A stretch of 38,426 bases of DNA from Oscillospiraceae bacterium (lineage in GTDB: Bacteria; Bacillota; Clostridia; Oscillospirales; Oscillospiraceae), in contig JAILNC010000076.1 in the NCBI GenBank assembly GCA_024691985.1, forward strand, positions 1-38,426, written 5' to 3'. Below, one piece after another: positions 23,164 through 29,786 of the stretch. The notes beneath the pieces are model-generated. The model saw only the letters and a list, made by a program, of their open reading frames with translations, had not been told where the DNA came from and searched no databases. Each line of letters begins with the position of its first letter. The first letter of the stretch is position 1. The translations under genes and the position numbers were made by a program.

Positions 23164-23188
23164 GGGCGCACGGGTCATCCCGTGCGCC
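23164..23188. repeat. Duplicated terminator hairpin, copy 1 (no T tract)
   Basis: The stem GGCGCACGGG/CCCGTGCGCC with loop TCAT lies 16 nt after the sdpI stop codon. It is followed by TGAGACTGTC and not by T residues. The same 26-bp sequence recurs at 23398-23423, there followed by seven T residues. Confidence 0.8.
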
Positions 23189-23194
23189 TGAGAC

Positions 23195-23392
23195 TGTCAA
23201 AAAAACCTTGTTGCCGTGTTCAATAACAGAGCAGCAGGGGAGCTCGAGGGGGCAAGGCCCGCCTCGAGTTGGATGAACCGCCGTCCGAAAAGCCTGTTTT
23301 TTCAGGCTTTTCGGATAATCGCATTTTGCTTTGAAGCAAAATGCGCGGCGGAGAAGCGCAGTCAAAAAAGTCCAAATCGGACTTTTTTGACA
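23195..23392. repeat. 198-bp multi-hairpin element with TGTCAAAAAA terminal inverted repeats
   Basis: The ends TGTCAAAAAA (23195-23204) and TTTTTTGACA (23383-23392) are inverted repeats. Inside lie consecutive stem-loops: CTCGAGG/CCTCGAG (23243-23268), a 13-bp stem at 23284-23315, an 11-bp stem at 23321-23344 and a 13-bp stem at 23361-23391. Copies of one terminator hairpin flank it. It contains no convincing gene. It looks like a small non-autonomous mobile element or a structured dispersed repeat; which one cannot be settled from one copy. Confidence 0.6.
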
Positions 23393-23397
23393 AGCCA

Positions 23398-23429
23398 GGG
23401 CGCACGGGTCATCCCGTGCGCCTTTTTTT
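23398..23429 (+). terminator. Terminator hairpin, copy 2 (with T tract)
   Basis: GGCGCACGGG/CCCGTGCGCC (23399-23422) is followed by seven T residues. It is a classical terminator and identical in its stem to copy 1, which suggests that the element between them duplicated or displaced the sdpRI terminator. Confidence 0.85.
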
Positions 23430-23452
23430 GGCAGCCTTCCCTACACCCGCAG

Positions 23453-23472
23453 GGGCGATTCACGAATCGCCC
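23453..23472. repeat. Short dispersed palindrome (GGGCGATTC-AC-GAATCGCCC)
   Basis: A perfect 9-bp inverted repeat with a 2-nt centre, upstream of the LytR-CpsA-Psr gene. It resembles the hairpins at 7449-7478 and 27973-27994. Confidence 0.55.
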
Positions 23473-23504
23473 GTGCAGAACGCCTTTCCCTCGATCCCCC
23501 CATG

Positions 23505-23510
23505 TATAAT
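23505..23510 (+). promoter_or_regulatory. Candidate -10 box (TATAAT) for the LytR-CpsA-Psr gene
   Basis: A perfect TATAAT 54 nt before the start codon. I see no good -35 box at 16-18 nt upstream, so this is a partial call. Confidence 0.4.
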
Positions 23511-23564
23511 TCTGCCTGTCCCGGGGCATACTTCCGCGTATAGAAGTTTTTCGGAGGCAAAACC

Positions 23565-24890
23565 ATGGACAGGAAGAAACGGATCAAGCCGACGCTGATG
23601 ATCGCCGGCGGCGCGGCGGCGCTCGCCCTCGGGGCGCTGAGCCTCTACATGCTCTGGGAGAAACCGCCGGAGACGGCGCCGCAGACGAAGGTACAGGCCC
23701 AGACGGCGCAGGCCGCCCCCGCAGAGAAACGGCGCGCGGCGACGCCAGAGCCGGACCGCGGCACGGCCTTCGACACGAGCCGCCAGGACGGGGTCTACAC
23801 CGTCCTGATCGCGGGCAGCGACGACGGCACGGGGAACACGGACGTCATCATGGTGGGCAGGCTGGACACTGTGGAGCACACGGCGGACGTCGTGAGCATC
23901 CCGCGCGACACGCTCATCAACGTGGACACGCCCATCCGCAAGCTCAACAGCGTCTACTGGGGCGCGGTATACAACGGCGGCGTCGGCTCGGACGCCCTGC
24001 GCCGCCATGTGAAGAAGCTCACCGGCTTTGACGTGGACTGCTACGCGATCCTGGACCTGGACGCCTTTGAGCGGGTCGTGGACGCGCTTGGCGGCGTCTG
24101 GTTCGACGTGCCCCAGCGCATGTACTACGACCAGGGTCCGGTGATCGACCTCGAGCCCGGCTGGCAGCTATTAAATGGCGAGCAGGCCATGTGGCTCTGC
24201 CGCTACCGCAGCAGCTACGTCAACGGCGATCTCGACCGCATCGAGGTCCAGCACGACTTTCTCAAGGCCGCGGCGGACCAGTTCCTGCAGCTCGGCAGCA
24301 TCCCGAACATCCCGCAGGTGGCCCAGATCCTGGCCGAGTCGACGGACACGAACATGACGGCGGCGAATCTCGCGTGGTTTGCCCGCCAGCTCCTGCGCTG
24401 CAAGAGCGAGGACATCCGCTTCTACACCGCGCCGAACACCCCGGCCTATGTCAACGACATCAGCTATACCTTCCTCGATCTCTACAACTGGCTGGAGATG
24501 ATCAACACCCGTCTGAACCCCACCTCGACGCCCATCGGGGAGGGCCAGCTCGATCTCGTGTACCTGCACAACGGCGCCGTGAGCTGCACGACGGCCCTGC
24601 AGGGGATCTCCTACTTCCAGCTCGGCCGCCGTCAGGAGGCGCAAGAGCCGGAGCCGCAGCCGGCCTCCATCCCGGACGAGGTCTATATCCCGCCGCAGCC
24701 GCGTCCGCGCGTGAGGACCGCGCCGCCCGCGGATGAGTGGTTCCTCCCCGCCGAGCCGGAGGATGCCGCGCCGCCCGTACAGGAGGCGCCCGCCCCGGAG
24801 CCGGTGCAGCTCGACGCGCCCGCCGAACCGGCCTCGACCTGGCCGCCCTTCCTCAGCCCCACTGACGACGACTGGCTGAGCGAGATGTAA
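23565..24890 (+). CDS. LytR-CpsA-Psr (LCP) family cell-wall glycopolymer ligase
   Basis: 441 residues: a short cytoplasmic start, one membrane helix at about 11-31, a Pro/Ala-rich linker, and an extracellular LCP domain from about 75 to 330. Landmarks are VYTVLIAGSD, DTVEHTADVVSIPRDTLINV (catalytic Arg and Asp region, 111-120), RKLNSVYWG, and NGDLDRIEVQHDFL. LCP enzymes move undecaprenyl-linked glycopolymers to peptidoglycan, so this one could attach the surface polysaccharide made by the minus-strand cluster. The last 80 or so residues are an unusual Pro/Glu-rich tail. GGAGG lies 7 nt before the ATG. A tandem duplication begins 1 nt after its stop codon. Confidence 0.92.
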   Translation: MDRKKRIKPTLMIAGGAAALALGALSLYMLWEKPPETAPQTKVQAQTAQAAPAEKRRAATPEPDRGTAFDTSRQDGVYTVLIAGSDDGTGNTDVIMVGRLDTVEHTADVVSIPRDTLINVDTPIRKLNSVYWGAVYNGGVGSDALRRHVKKLTGFDVDCYAILDLDAFERVVDALGGVWFDVPQRMYYDQGPVIDLEPGWQLLNGEQAMWLCRYRSSYVNGDLDRIEVQHDFLKAAADQFLQLGSIPNIPQVAQILAESTDTNMTAANLAWFARQLLRCKSEDIRFYTAPNTPAYVNDISYTFLDLYNWLEMINTRLNPTSTPIGEGQLDLVYLHNGAVSCTTALQGISYFQLGRRQEAQEPEPQPASIPDEVYIPPQPRPRVRTAPPADEWFLPAEPEDAAPPVQEAPAPEPVQLDAPAEPASTWPPFLSPTDDDWLSEM

Positions 24891-24913
24891 GAATGTGCAG
24901 ACAAGCCCAAATT

Positions 24914-25006
24914 TGTCATCTTGAGCGAAGGCGAAGCCGGAGTCGAAAGATCTTAAAAGCGCGGGTTTCCGACCTGCAAGATCCCTCGGCTGCGCTCGGG
25001 ATGACA
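24914..25006. repeat. Dispersed palindromic repeat, family B, copy 2
   Basis: TGTCATCTTGAGCGAAGGCGAAGC to GCTGCGCTCGGGATGACA, a long imperfect inverted repeat. It is part of tandem unit 1. Confidence 0.8.
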
Positions 25007-25095
25007 CAAGCCTTCGGCTTGCCGGACTTCGCCTGCAGTATAGTGTGCCCGCGGCAGAAGCCGCAGACACAACAATGTGCAGACAAGCCCAAATT

Positions 25096-25188
25096 TGTCA
25101 TCTTGAGCGAAGGCGAAGCCGGAGTCGAAAGATCTTAAAAGCGCGGATTTCCGACTTGTAAGATCCCTCGGCTGCGCTCGGGATGACA
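25096..25188. repeat. Dispersed palindromic repeat, family B, copy 3
   Basis: Nearly identical to copy 2 and carried by tandem unit 2. Confidence 0.8.
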
Positions 25189-25204
25189 CAAGCCTGCAAT
25201 ATAG

Positions 25205-25244
25205 TGTGCCCGCGGCAGAAGCCGCGGGCACAAAGCGTTTTTTT
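25205..25244 (+). terminator. Terminator for the LytR-CpsA-Psr transcript
   Basis: A perfect 12-bp stem (TGTGCCCGCGGC, AGAA loop) ends at 25232 and is followed five nt later by seven T residues (25238-25244). The T run reaches into the stop codon of the convergent spore coat gene. Confidence 0.75.
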
Positions 25245-25491
25245 AGAGAATATTTGCGAACTTTTCCTTGACCTGTCTGATCTGCTGGGGCGGCGCGACG
25301 TCGGAGGGGTACCAGCCGTGGTCGGCCATGGCGGCGTAGACGCCGCTCTGCATGCTCAGCGCGCTGTTGAGCGCGCAGTTGAAGGCGTCCTGGACCTTGG
25401 GCGTGGCCGACTCGATGGAGCCGTGCATATACAGGTCGCACACGCCCTTGGCGGTGAGGAGGATGCCCTCCATGATTTCCTTGTCGTTCAT
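25243..25491 (-). CDS. Spore coat protein, CotF-like
   Basis: 82 residues. The sequence MNDKEIMEGILLTAKGVCDLYMHGSIES, then VQDAFNCALNSALSMQSGVYAAMADHGWYP, matches the short CotF/coat-F domain proteins of endospore-forming Clostridia, which are parts of the spore coat. AAGGAGG lies 7 nt before the ATG. It follows the small partner gene by 12 nt on the same strand. No sporulation sigma-factor promoter could be recognised with confidence upstream of the pair. Confidence 0.82.
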   Translation of the reverse strand: MNDKEIMEGILLTAKGVCDLYMHGSIESATPKVQDAFNCALNSALSMQSGVYAAMADHGWYPSDVAPPQQIRQVKEKFANIL

Positions 25492-25503
25492 CGCTGCGCC
25501 TCC

Positions 25504-25677
25504 TTAAATGAGATTGTAGAACCTGGTGAACAGGTCGCGGCTGCTGTTGACGAGCTGCGTGGCCTGGGTGCGGAGCGCCGGATCCGTGAGCGTGTCGGCG
25601 GCCGCCTGACACTGGCGGATCATAAATTGGGCGTGGCCGAGCGCGTCTTCGACGTAGAGCAGTTCCTTGGGACTCAT
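25504..25677 (-). CDS. Small coat-associated protein (57 aa), partner of the CotF-like gene
   Basis: The product MSPKELLYVEDALGHAQFMI... is 57 residues, all helical. It resembles the N-terminal half of coat-F domains and is regularly found just upstream of a CotF-like gene. I start it at the ATG at 25677 with AAGGAAGG upstream; a much longer reading frame extends further but lacks a plausible start and has odd composition. A spore coat role is inferred from the neighbour. Confidence 0.7.
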   Translation of the reverse strand: MSPKELLYVEDALGHAQFMIRQCQAAADTLTDPALRTQATQLVNSSRDLFTRFYNLI

Positions 25678-25776
25678 GGGCACGATCCTTCCTTTTCTTT
25701 GATTGCAGCGGGCTGCGTTGTTATTTTGTCCCGCATGCCGCGAAATACACCCGGCAAATGCTGCAAGCGCAAAGAC

Positions 25777-25805
25777 TTGGCAAAAGCCTCCGTCTGTGCT
25801 AGAAT
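25777..25805 (+). promoter_or_regulatory. Promoter of the small membrane protein gene
   Basis: TTGGCA (5/6) and TAGAAT (5/6) at 17-nt spacing, 25 nt before the start codon. It is among the best matches to a vegetative promoter in the window. Confidence 0.8.
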
Positions 25806-25830
25806 TTAACAAAAAACGGAGGTCGGGGCC

Positions 25831-26124
25831 ATGGGCTATGTGATCGGATTTCTGGCGGGCGCGGTCTGGGGCGTGCTGGGCGCCTGTCTGAACCATTTCA
25901 TTCTGGGACGCGCGCTGCGCGGCGGGGACAGGAAGGTCCTCGGCGCGAACCTCCTGCGCGCGCTGGTCGACCTGCTGCTCCTGGCCGCCGTGGTGCTCGC
26001 GCGAAACGTGCTGCCCTTCCGCTATGAGATGGCCCTCGCGGGCACGGTCTCGGCCCTCGGCATGATGGGCATTTATTTCGCCTTTCGCACCGCCTCCGGC
26101 CGGGACGACAAAAAAGAAGAATAA
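25831..26124 (+). CDS. Small membrane protein of unknown function (97 aa)
   Basis: 97 residues with about three or four hydrophobic segments: GYVIGFLAGAVWGVLGACLNHFIL, then LLRALVDLLLLAAVVLA, then ALAGTVSALGMMGIYFAF, and a charged end SGRDDKKEE. Size and layout recall AtpI-like subunits placed before F-type ATPase operons, but there is no ATPase gene here and the match is only general. It is a single-gene unit with its own promoter, GGAGG 8 nt before the ATG, and a GC-rich hairpin after it. I do not assign a function. Confidence 0.75.
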   Translation: MGYVIGFLAGAVWGVLGACLNHFILGRALRGGDRKVLGANLLRALVDLLLLAAVVLARNVLPFRYEMALAGTVSALGMMGIYFAFRTASGRDDKKEE

Positions 26125-26142
26125 AGAATAATACAAAGCAGA

Positions 26143-26168
26143 CAAGGCCGCCCGTCCGGGCGGCCTTG
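26143..26168 (+). terminator. GC-rich hairpin after the small membrane protein gene
   Basis: A 12-bp stem (CAAGGCCGCCCG and its complement) with a 2-nt centre, 19 nt after the stop codon. It lacks a T tract, so termination may be weak. An identical hairpin stands at 26463-26488 after the convergent gtrA-like gene. Confidence 0.6.
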
Positions 26169-26191
26169 CATGATTTGACAACCCCAAAACC

Positions 26192-26322
26192 TGTCATCTT
26201 GAGCGAAGCATTCTGACGCGCGGGCAGCGTGTGACATTCCAAGCTTGTCTGCGGAGTCGAAAGATCTGAAAAAAGACCGGGATTCTGACCTGTAAGATCC
26301 CTCGGCTGCGCTCGGGATGACA
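26192..26322. repeat. Dispersed palindromic repeat, family B, copy 4, interrupted by a 44-bp insert
   Basis: Compared with copies 2 and 3, the left arm is broken after GAGCGAAG and resumes at GGAGTCGAAAGATCT. The inserted sequence (26209-26252) is related to the one inside the family A copy at 26359-26437. Confidence 0.8.
26209..26252. repeat. Nested hairpin sequence, copy 1
   Basis: Begins CATTCTGACGCGCGGGCAGC and contains the hairpin CGCGCG-GGCAG-CGTGTG, paired through G-U wobbles. It is embedded in a family B repeat. Confidence 0.75.
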
Positions 26323-26358
26323 CAGTCCTTCAGCCTGTAAGCATTGTCCGTTCCTGCT

Positions 26359-26437
26359 CGTCATTGCGAACATTTTGACGCGCGAGCAACGCGCGACATT
26401 CCCAGCTCTGCTGTCCGCAGACTGGCGTGGCAATCCG
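26359..26437. repeat. Dispersed palindromic repeat, family A, copy 3, interrupted by a 48-bp insert
   Basis: Starts CGTCATTGCGAA and ends ACTGGCGTGGCAATCCG like copy 2, but the left arm of the central stem is replaced by the nested sequence at 26371-26418. Confidence 0.8.
26371..26418. repeat. Nested hairpin sequence, copy 2
   Basis: Begins CATTTTGACGCGCGAGCAAC and contains the perfect hairpin CGCGCG-AGCAA-CGCGCG. It is related to 26209-26252 along its whole length. Confidence 0.75.
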
Positions 26438-26462
26438 TTTCCCCTTGGCGTTGATTACACGA

Positions 26463-26488
26463 CAAGGCCGCCCGTCCGGGCGGCCTTT
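26463..26488 (-). terminator. GC-rich hairpin after the gtrA-like gene
   Basis: The same hairpin as 26143-26168, 3 nt beyond the stop codon of the gtrA-like gene on the minus strand. No proper T tract follows in that direction, so it may work as a weak or processing-type terminator. Confidence 0.5.
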
Positions 26489-26491
26489 CTG

Positions 26492-27004
26492 TTATTCTGC
26501 GGAAGGATCTTCCTTTTTCTTTTTAAACACAAAGAGCTTGCTGAACACATAGTTGCCGATGATCACCAGCACGCCCACGACGATCGTGGAGACATAGACG
26601 GTGATATGCAGCGCGTTGACCATCAGCAGATTCAGCAGCCAGCCCATGATCCAGGTGGCGACGCGGGAGCCGACGAAACTGAGGAACTCGGAAAAGATTT
26701 TGGGGTTCTGACTCCGGAAGACCCATTTTCGGTTGAGCGGGTAGGCGCACAGGATGCCCGACACGTTTTCCACCAGGGACAGGACCGAGTTCTGCGCCAG
26801 CGTCGGCAGGGCGGGCGAGCCGAAAACCAGGATGTTCCACAGGAATTTGCAGCCCCAGGCGACGACGGTAGTGACCCCGCCCACAAAGACATAGACGATG
26901 AGCTCCCGGTACTTGATGCACAGGGGCTTGAGCTTCGCGTAAAGCCCGCCGAAGAGCCTGCTGTCCGCGAACAGCCTGTCCATCGCTGCCCAAAAATCGT
27001 TCAT
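26492..27004 (-). CDS. GtrA family membrane protein
   Basis: 170 residues with four membrane helices in the GtrA arrangement: LIVYVFVGGVTTVVAWGCKF, SVLSLVENVSGILCAYPLNRKWVF, FVGSRVATWIMGWLLNLL and VYVSTIVVGVLVIIGNYVFSKLFVF. GtrA proteins are thought to flip polyprenyl-phosphate-linked sugars to the outer face. The gene overlaps the polyprenyl glycosyltransferase gene by 4 nt, and a GT-C gene lies further upstream, completing a three-component module. Confidence 0.93.
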   Translation of the reverse strand: MNDFWAAMDRLFADSRLFGGLYAKLKPLCIKYRELIVYVFVGGVTTVVAWGCKFLWNILVFGSPALPTLAQNSVLSLVENVSGILCAYPLNRKWVFRSQNPKIFSEFLSFVGSRVATWIMGWLLNLLMVNALHITVYVSTIVVGVLVIIGNYVFSKLFVFKKKKEDPSAE

Positions 27005-27930
27005 TTCGTCTCTCCTTCTCTGCCGCAGATGCGGGAGATGATGTAGCGCGGGCGGCCCTTGATCTCATCGTAGATGCGCCCCAGGTAATAGCCGATGATG
27101 CCGAGCGAGATCATCAGGAAGCTGCCGATCAGCAGCAGCAGGAGGATGACGGTGGTGAAGCCCGGCTGGGCCACGCCCGTGAGCTTCTGCACGAGCGAGA
27201 TCACGCCGAACACCACGGCGACGATCAGCGTCACGACACCCATGACCGTCACGAGATGCAGCGGCGCCGAGGAGAAGGAGGCGATGTTCGTGATCGCGTA
27301 TTTGATCAGCGAGCGGGTGGACCACTTGCTCTCGCCCGCGGTGCGCTCCTGCACGCAGTAGGAGACCTCGGCCTTTTTGAAGCCGACCCAGAAGGAGAGC
27401 GCGCGGAAGAAGACCTTGCGCTCGGGCAGGGCGTTGAGCGTGTCGATCACCTTGCGGTCGAGGAGCTTGAAGTCCGAGGAGGAGGCCATGTCCATCCCGG
27501 TGGCCCGGCTGATCAGACCGTAAAAGCTGTTGGCAGCGAACTTGTGGAAGCCGCTCTCCTCGCCACGGTCCTCCTTGATGCCCTCCACGACCTCATAGCC
27601 CTCTTCCCAGAGACGGTACATGTCGACGATCTTCTCGGGCGGGTGCTGCAGATCGCAGTCGATGACGACGGCGCAGTCGCCCTTCGCCTGCTCGAGTCCG
27701 GCGAACATGGCCGACTCCTTGCCGAAGTTGCGGCTGAAGTGCACGCCGACCACGTGCGTGTCCCGCGCGGCGCAGGACAGGATCTCGGCCCAGGTTTTGT
27801 CCTTCGAGCCGTCGTCCACGAACAGCAGCTCGTAGTCGATGCCCGCCTCGCCGAGGATGGCGGCGAGCCTGTCGGTGGCGACGGCGATCATTTTTTCCTC
27901 GTTGTACGAGGGGAGGATCACGGATAACAA
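27001..27930 (-). CDS. Polyprenyl-phosphate glycosyltransferase, GtrB/DPM1-like (GT2)
   Basis: 309 residues: a GT2 domain with SVILPSYNEEKMI, LLFVDDGSKDKTW, FSRNFGKESAMFAGLE and DCDLQHPPE, then two C-terminal membrane helices at about 230-255 and 265-290. This is the plan of GtrB-type enzymes that move a sugar from a nucleotide to undecaprenyl phosphate. It starts at TTG (27930) with a strong GGAGG site. The upstream gap holds a short hairpin. The sugar is unknown. Confidence 0.92.
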   Translation of the reverse strand: MLSVILPSYNEEKMIAVATDRLAAILGEAGIDYELLFVDDGSKDKTWAEILSCAARDTHVVGVHFSRNFGKESAMFAGLEQAKGDCAVVIDCDLQHPPEKIVDMYRLWEEGYEVVEGIKEDRGEESGFHKFAANSFYGLISRATGMDMASSSDFKLLDRKVIDTLNALPERKVFFRALSFWVGFKKAEVSYCVQERTAGESKWSTRSLIKYAITNIASFSSAPLHLVTVMGVVTLIVAVVFGVISLVQKLTGVAQPGFTTVILLLLLIGSFLMISLGIIGYYLGRIYDEIKGRPRYIISRICGREGETK

Positions 27931-27972
27931 AGCAATCTCCTCCTTAAGTGAGAATCAAGTAAACCCGCGCAG

Positions 27973-27994
27973 GGCGCGATCCCCGGATCGCGCC
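27973..27994. repeat. Hairpin between the GT-C and GtrB genes
   Basis: GGCGCGATCC/GGATCGCGCC with a 2-nt centre, just after the GT-C stop codon. With no T tract it is unlikely to end transcription. It resembles the hairpins at 7449 and 23453. Confidence 0.55.
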
Positions 27995-27995
27995 G

Positions 27996-29582
27996 CTATT
28001 TGGAAATCAGATATGTCGTCGAAAGCCCGAGGGAAAACAGCTCTTCGGCCCTGTCGAAGTCCGTCTCGTCGGCGAGACGCCTGATGATCTCCTCCGCGTC
28101 GTAGCCGCTGGACCAAAACTTACTGACGTCGATGAAGAGCACCGCCTCATCGGCGTCGCCGATGTAGTCGAGCATCGGGGTCAGACTGTTCTCGTCCGTG
28201 ACGTAGACCTCCGGAAAGACCAGCAGCTGCATCAGATCCTCGGTCATGGGGATGAAGGCGTACTCCGGCTCGGCAAGCACGACGCAGGGGTCGTCCCTGT
28301 GCGCGGCGAGCGCCGCGTTGTATTCCGCATGCTCGGGATACAGATAGGCAGGCGGCGCGCTGCGGGCCGTCCAGAGGGCCAGCGCCGCGACGGCGAGGAA
28401 GACCAGCGCCTTGACCTGTCCGGAGCGGGCGAAGTCCCCCCAACTCTCCTCCAGCAGATACAGCAGGAAGCTGACCGCCAGAACGAAGATCGGCATGATG
28501 TTGTAGATGTAGCGCTCCTCGTCCACGGGGGAGATGACGGCCACGAGCACGAGCGTGACGAAGGCGGGCACGATGATCACCAGCCAGTCGAAGCGCACGC
28601 GCCCCTCCTTCACCGCGGCGCGCTGCTTCTTACAGCTGAGCGCGAGACCCGCGGCGGCGGCCAGCGCGGCGAGGATCGCGGCCTTGAGCCCGTGGCGGAC
28701 AGCACCGAAGAAGACCTTGAAGCGCGCCGGGTACTGGGAGAGGTTTTTCAGATTGTCCACCGCGCTCTCGCCGGAGACGAGCTTCCCGGAAAACAGGTGG
28801 TCCAGCGCCGCCGGGAACAGCAGCAGCAGACTCAGCGCGCCGATGAGCGCGCAGGGGACGAACCACGCGAGCGCCCTGTATTCCTTCTTCGCCAGCGCCC
28901 ACAGCACATAGGCCGCGCACAGGAAGAAGGCGTAGAACACGAAGTAATACTGCGTCATGAGCCCGGCCAGCAGCGTGAGGGCGACGAAGACGCAGGTCCG
29001 CTTTCTGAAGCTTCGCATCAGGTCCGCGATAAAGTACGCGAGCACGAGCGTCAAAAGCGTGAGCAGCACGTACATGCGGATCATCAGCATCGTGGACAGA
29101 CCGATCAGGCTCAGCCCGTAGAGCACCGCCGCGGCCGCGCCGTTGAGTTGGCTGCCGCCGAGCCTGCGCACGAGGGCATAGAGCATCAGCACGCAGCCGA
29201 GATAGAACAGGTAGTCGAGGATGAGTCCCGTCCACAGGGAAAAGCTGCCCTTCGCGAAGGTGGAGGCGATGTTGAACAGCCAGTAGTACAGCGGCGGATG
29301 CACGTCGTGCACCTGGTTGTAGTAGACCGAGCCGAAGTCGAAGCCCTCGTCCCCCGTGACGCTGACGTAGTCGAGCAGCTCCTCGCGGGTAAAGACCCGG
29401 TTTTCGATCTCGCCGTACTGCAGCCCGGAGAGGAAGGGCCGGTAGCTGGAATTGGACAGCCCGTAGGTATAGATCTCGTCGATGAACATGCCCTGCTTGC
29501 GCCCCGCAAAGAGGAAGCACACGCCGGTGACCATCACGAGCGCGAGCATCAGCGCCCATCCGCGCCTTGCGGCCTGTTTCAA
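27996..29582 (-). CDS. GT-C fold glycosyltransferase (GT39/ArnT-like membrane enzyme)
   Basis: 528 residues with about ten membrane helices. After the first helix comes GMFIDEIYTYG with D35-E36, the acidic pair typical of GT-C enzymes; the first outside loop holds VHDVHPPLYYW (91-101), the HPPL-type motif of the PMT/ArnT group. Such enzymes take a sugar from polyprenyl phosphate outside the membrane and attach it to a glycan, lipid or protein. The gene is first in an operon with GtrB- and GtrA-like genes, which would supply the substrate. It starts at TTG with a G-rich site 5 nt upstream; its promoter is at 29618-29646. Confidence 0.88.
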   Translation of the reverse strand: MKQAARRGWALMLALVMVTGVCFLFAGRKQGMFIDEIYTYGLSNSSYRPFLSGLQYGEIENRVFTREELLDYVSVTGDEGFDFGSVYYNQVHDVHPPLYYWLFNIASTFAKGSFSLWTGLILDYLFYLGCVLMLYALVRRLGGSQLNGAAAAVLYGLSLIGLSTMLMIRMYVLLTLLTLVLAYFIADLMRSFRKRTCVFVALTLLAGLMTQYYFVFYAFFLCAAYVLWALAKKEYRALAWFVPCALIGALSLLLLFPAALDHLFSGKLVSGESAVDNLKNLSQYPARFKVFFGAVRHGLKAAILAALAAAAGLALSCKKQRAAVKEGRVRFDWLVIIVPAFVTLVLVAVISPVDEERYIYNIMPIFVLAVSFLLYLLEESWGDFARSGQVKALVFLAVAALALWTARSAPPAYLYPEHAEYNAALAAHRDDPCVVLAEPEYAFIPMTEDLMQLLVFPEVYVTDENSLTPMLDYIGDADEAVLFIDVSKFWSSGYDAEEIIRRLADETDFDRAEELFSLGLSTTYLISK

Positions 29583-29617
29583 AGCGACCCCCCCTTTCCC
29601 GCATGCTTGACCAATCT

Positions 29618-29646
29618 ATTATACCTTTTTATCATCACTTTCGCAA
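29618..29646 (-). promoter_or_regulatory. Promoter of the GT-C/GtrB/GtrA operon
   Basis: On the minus strand TTGCGA and a perfect TATAAT are 17 nt apart, 36 nt upstream of the GT-C start codon. Confidence 0.82.
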
Positions 29647-29650
29647 GAGC

Positions 29651-29685
29651 GAAAAAGCAAACGGGCGGAAAGGCTCCGCCCGTTT
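29651..29685 (-). terminator. Terminator of the MBOAT/DHHW unit
   Basis: On the minus strand the stem AAACGGGCGGA/TCCGCCCGTTT is followed by GCTTTTT. It lies about 100 nt after the DHHW gene stop and directly before the promoter of the next operon. The 100 nt between show nothing I can name. Confidence 0.8.
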
Positions 29686-29786
29686 ATGCATGTCCGTCCG
29701 GGACGGGGTCGCAGTACCGGTGCAAACGCTGCATCATACCAATGTCAAATAGAAAGCTTTGGAGAGATCTCCGTTTGAATTTCGTA

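Larger units (their letters stand above)
24892..25235. repeat. Imperfect tandem duplication, 182-bp unit
   Basis: Unit 1 (24892-25073) and unit 2 (25074-25235) both begin AATGTGCAGACAAGCCCAAA, carry a family B repeat, and end with a TGTGCCCGCGGC hairpin. Unit 2 lacks about 20 bp found near 25014-25033. Single-base changes in the second hairpin restore perfect pairing (GCCGCGGGCACA), whereas unit 1 has GCCGCAGACACA. Confidence 0.85.

Noticed and set aside
23081-23365. Possible small minus-strand gene in the sdpI-LCP gap
   Set aside because: It overlaps the end of sdpI and the multi-hairpin element; the sequence is better explained by inverted repeats.
25678-25776. Sporulation sigma-factor promoter for the coat gene pair
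   Set aside because: No convincing -35/-10 combination for sigma E, G or K could be matched with proper spacing.
25831-26124. Firm call of the 97-residue membrane protein as ATP synthase subunit I
   Set aside because: Only size and helix layout fit; no ATPase operon follows and no specific motif can be named.
24914-26322. Repeated units as a CRISPR array
   Set aside because: Copies are long, palindromic and irregularly spaced, some are interrupted, there are no regular spacers and no cas genes are present.
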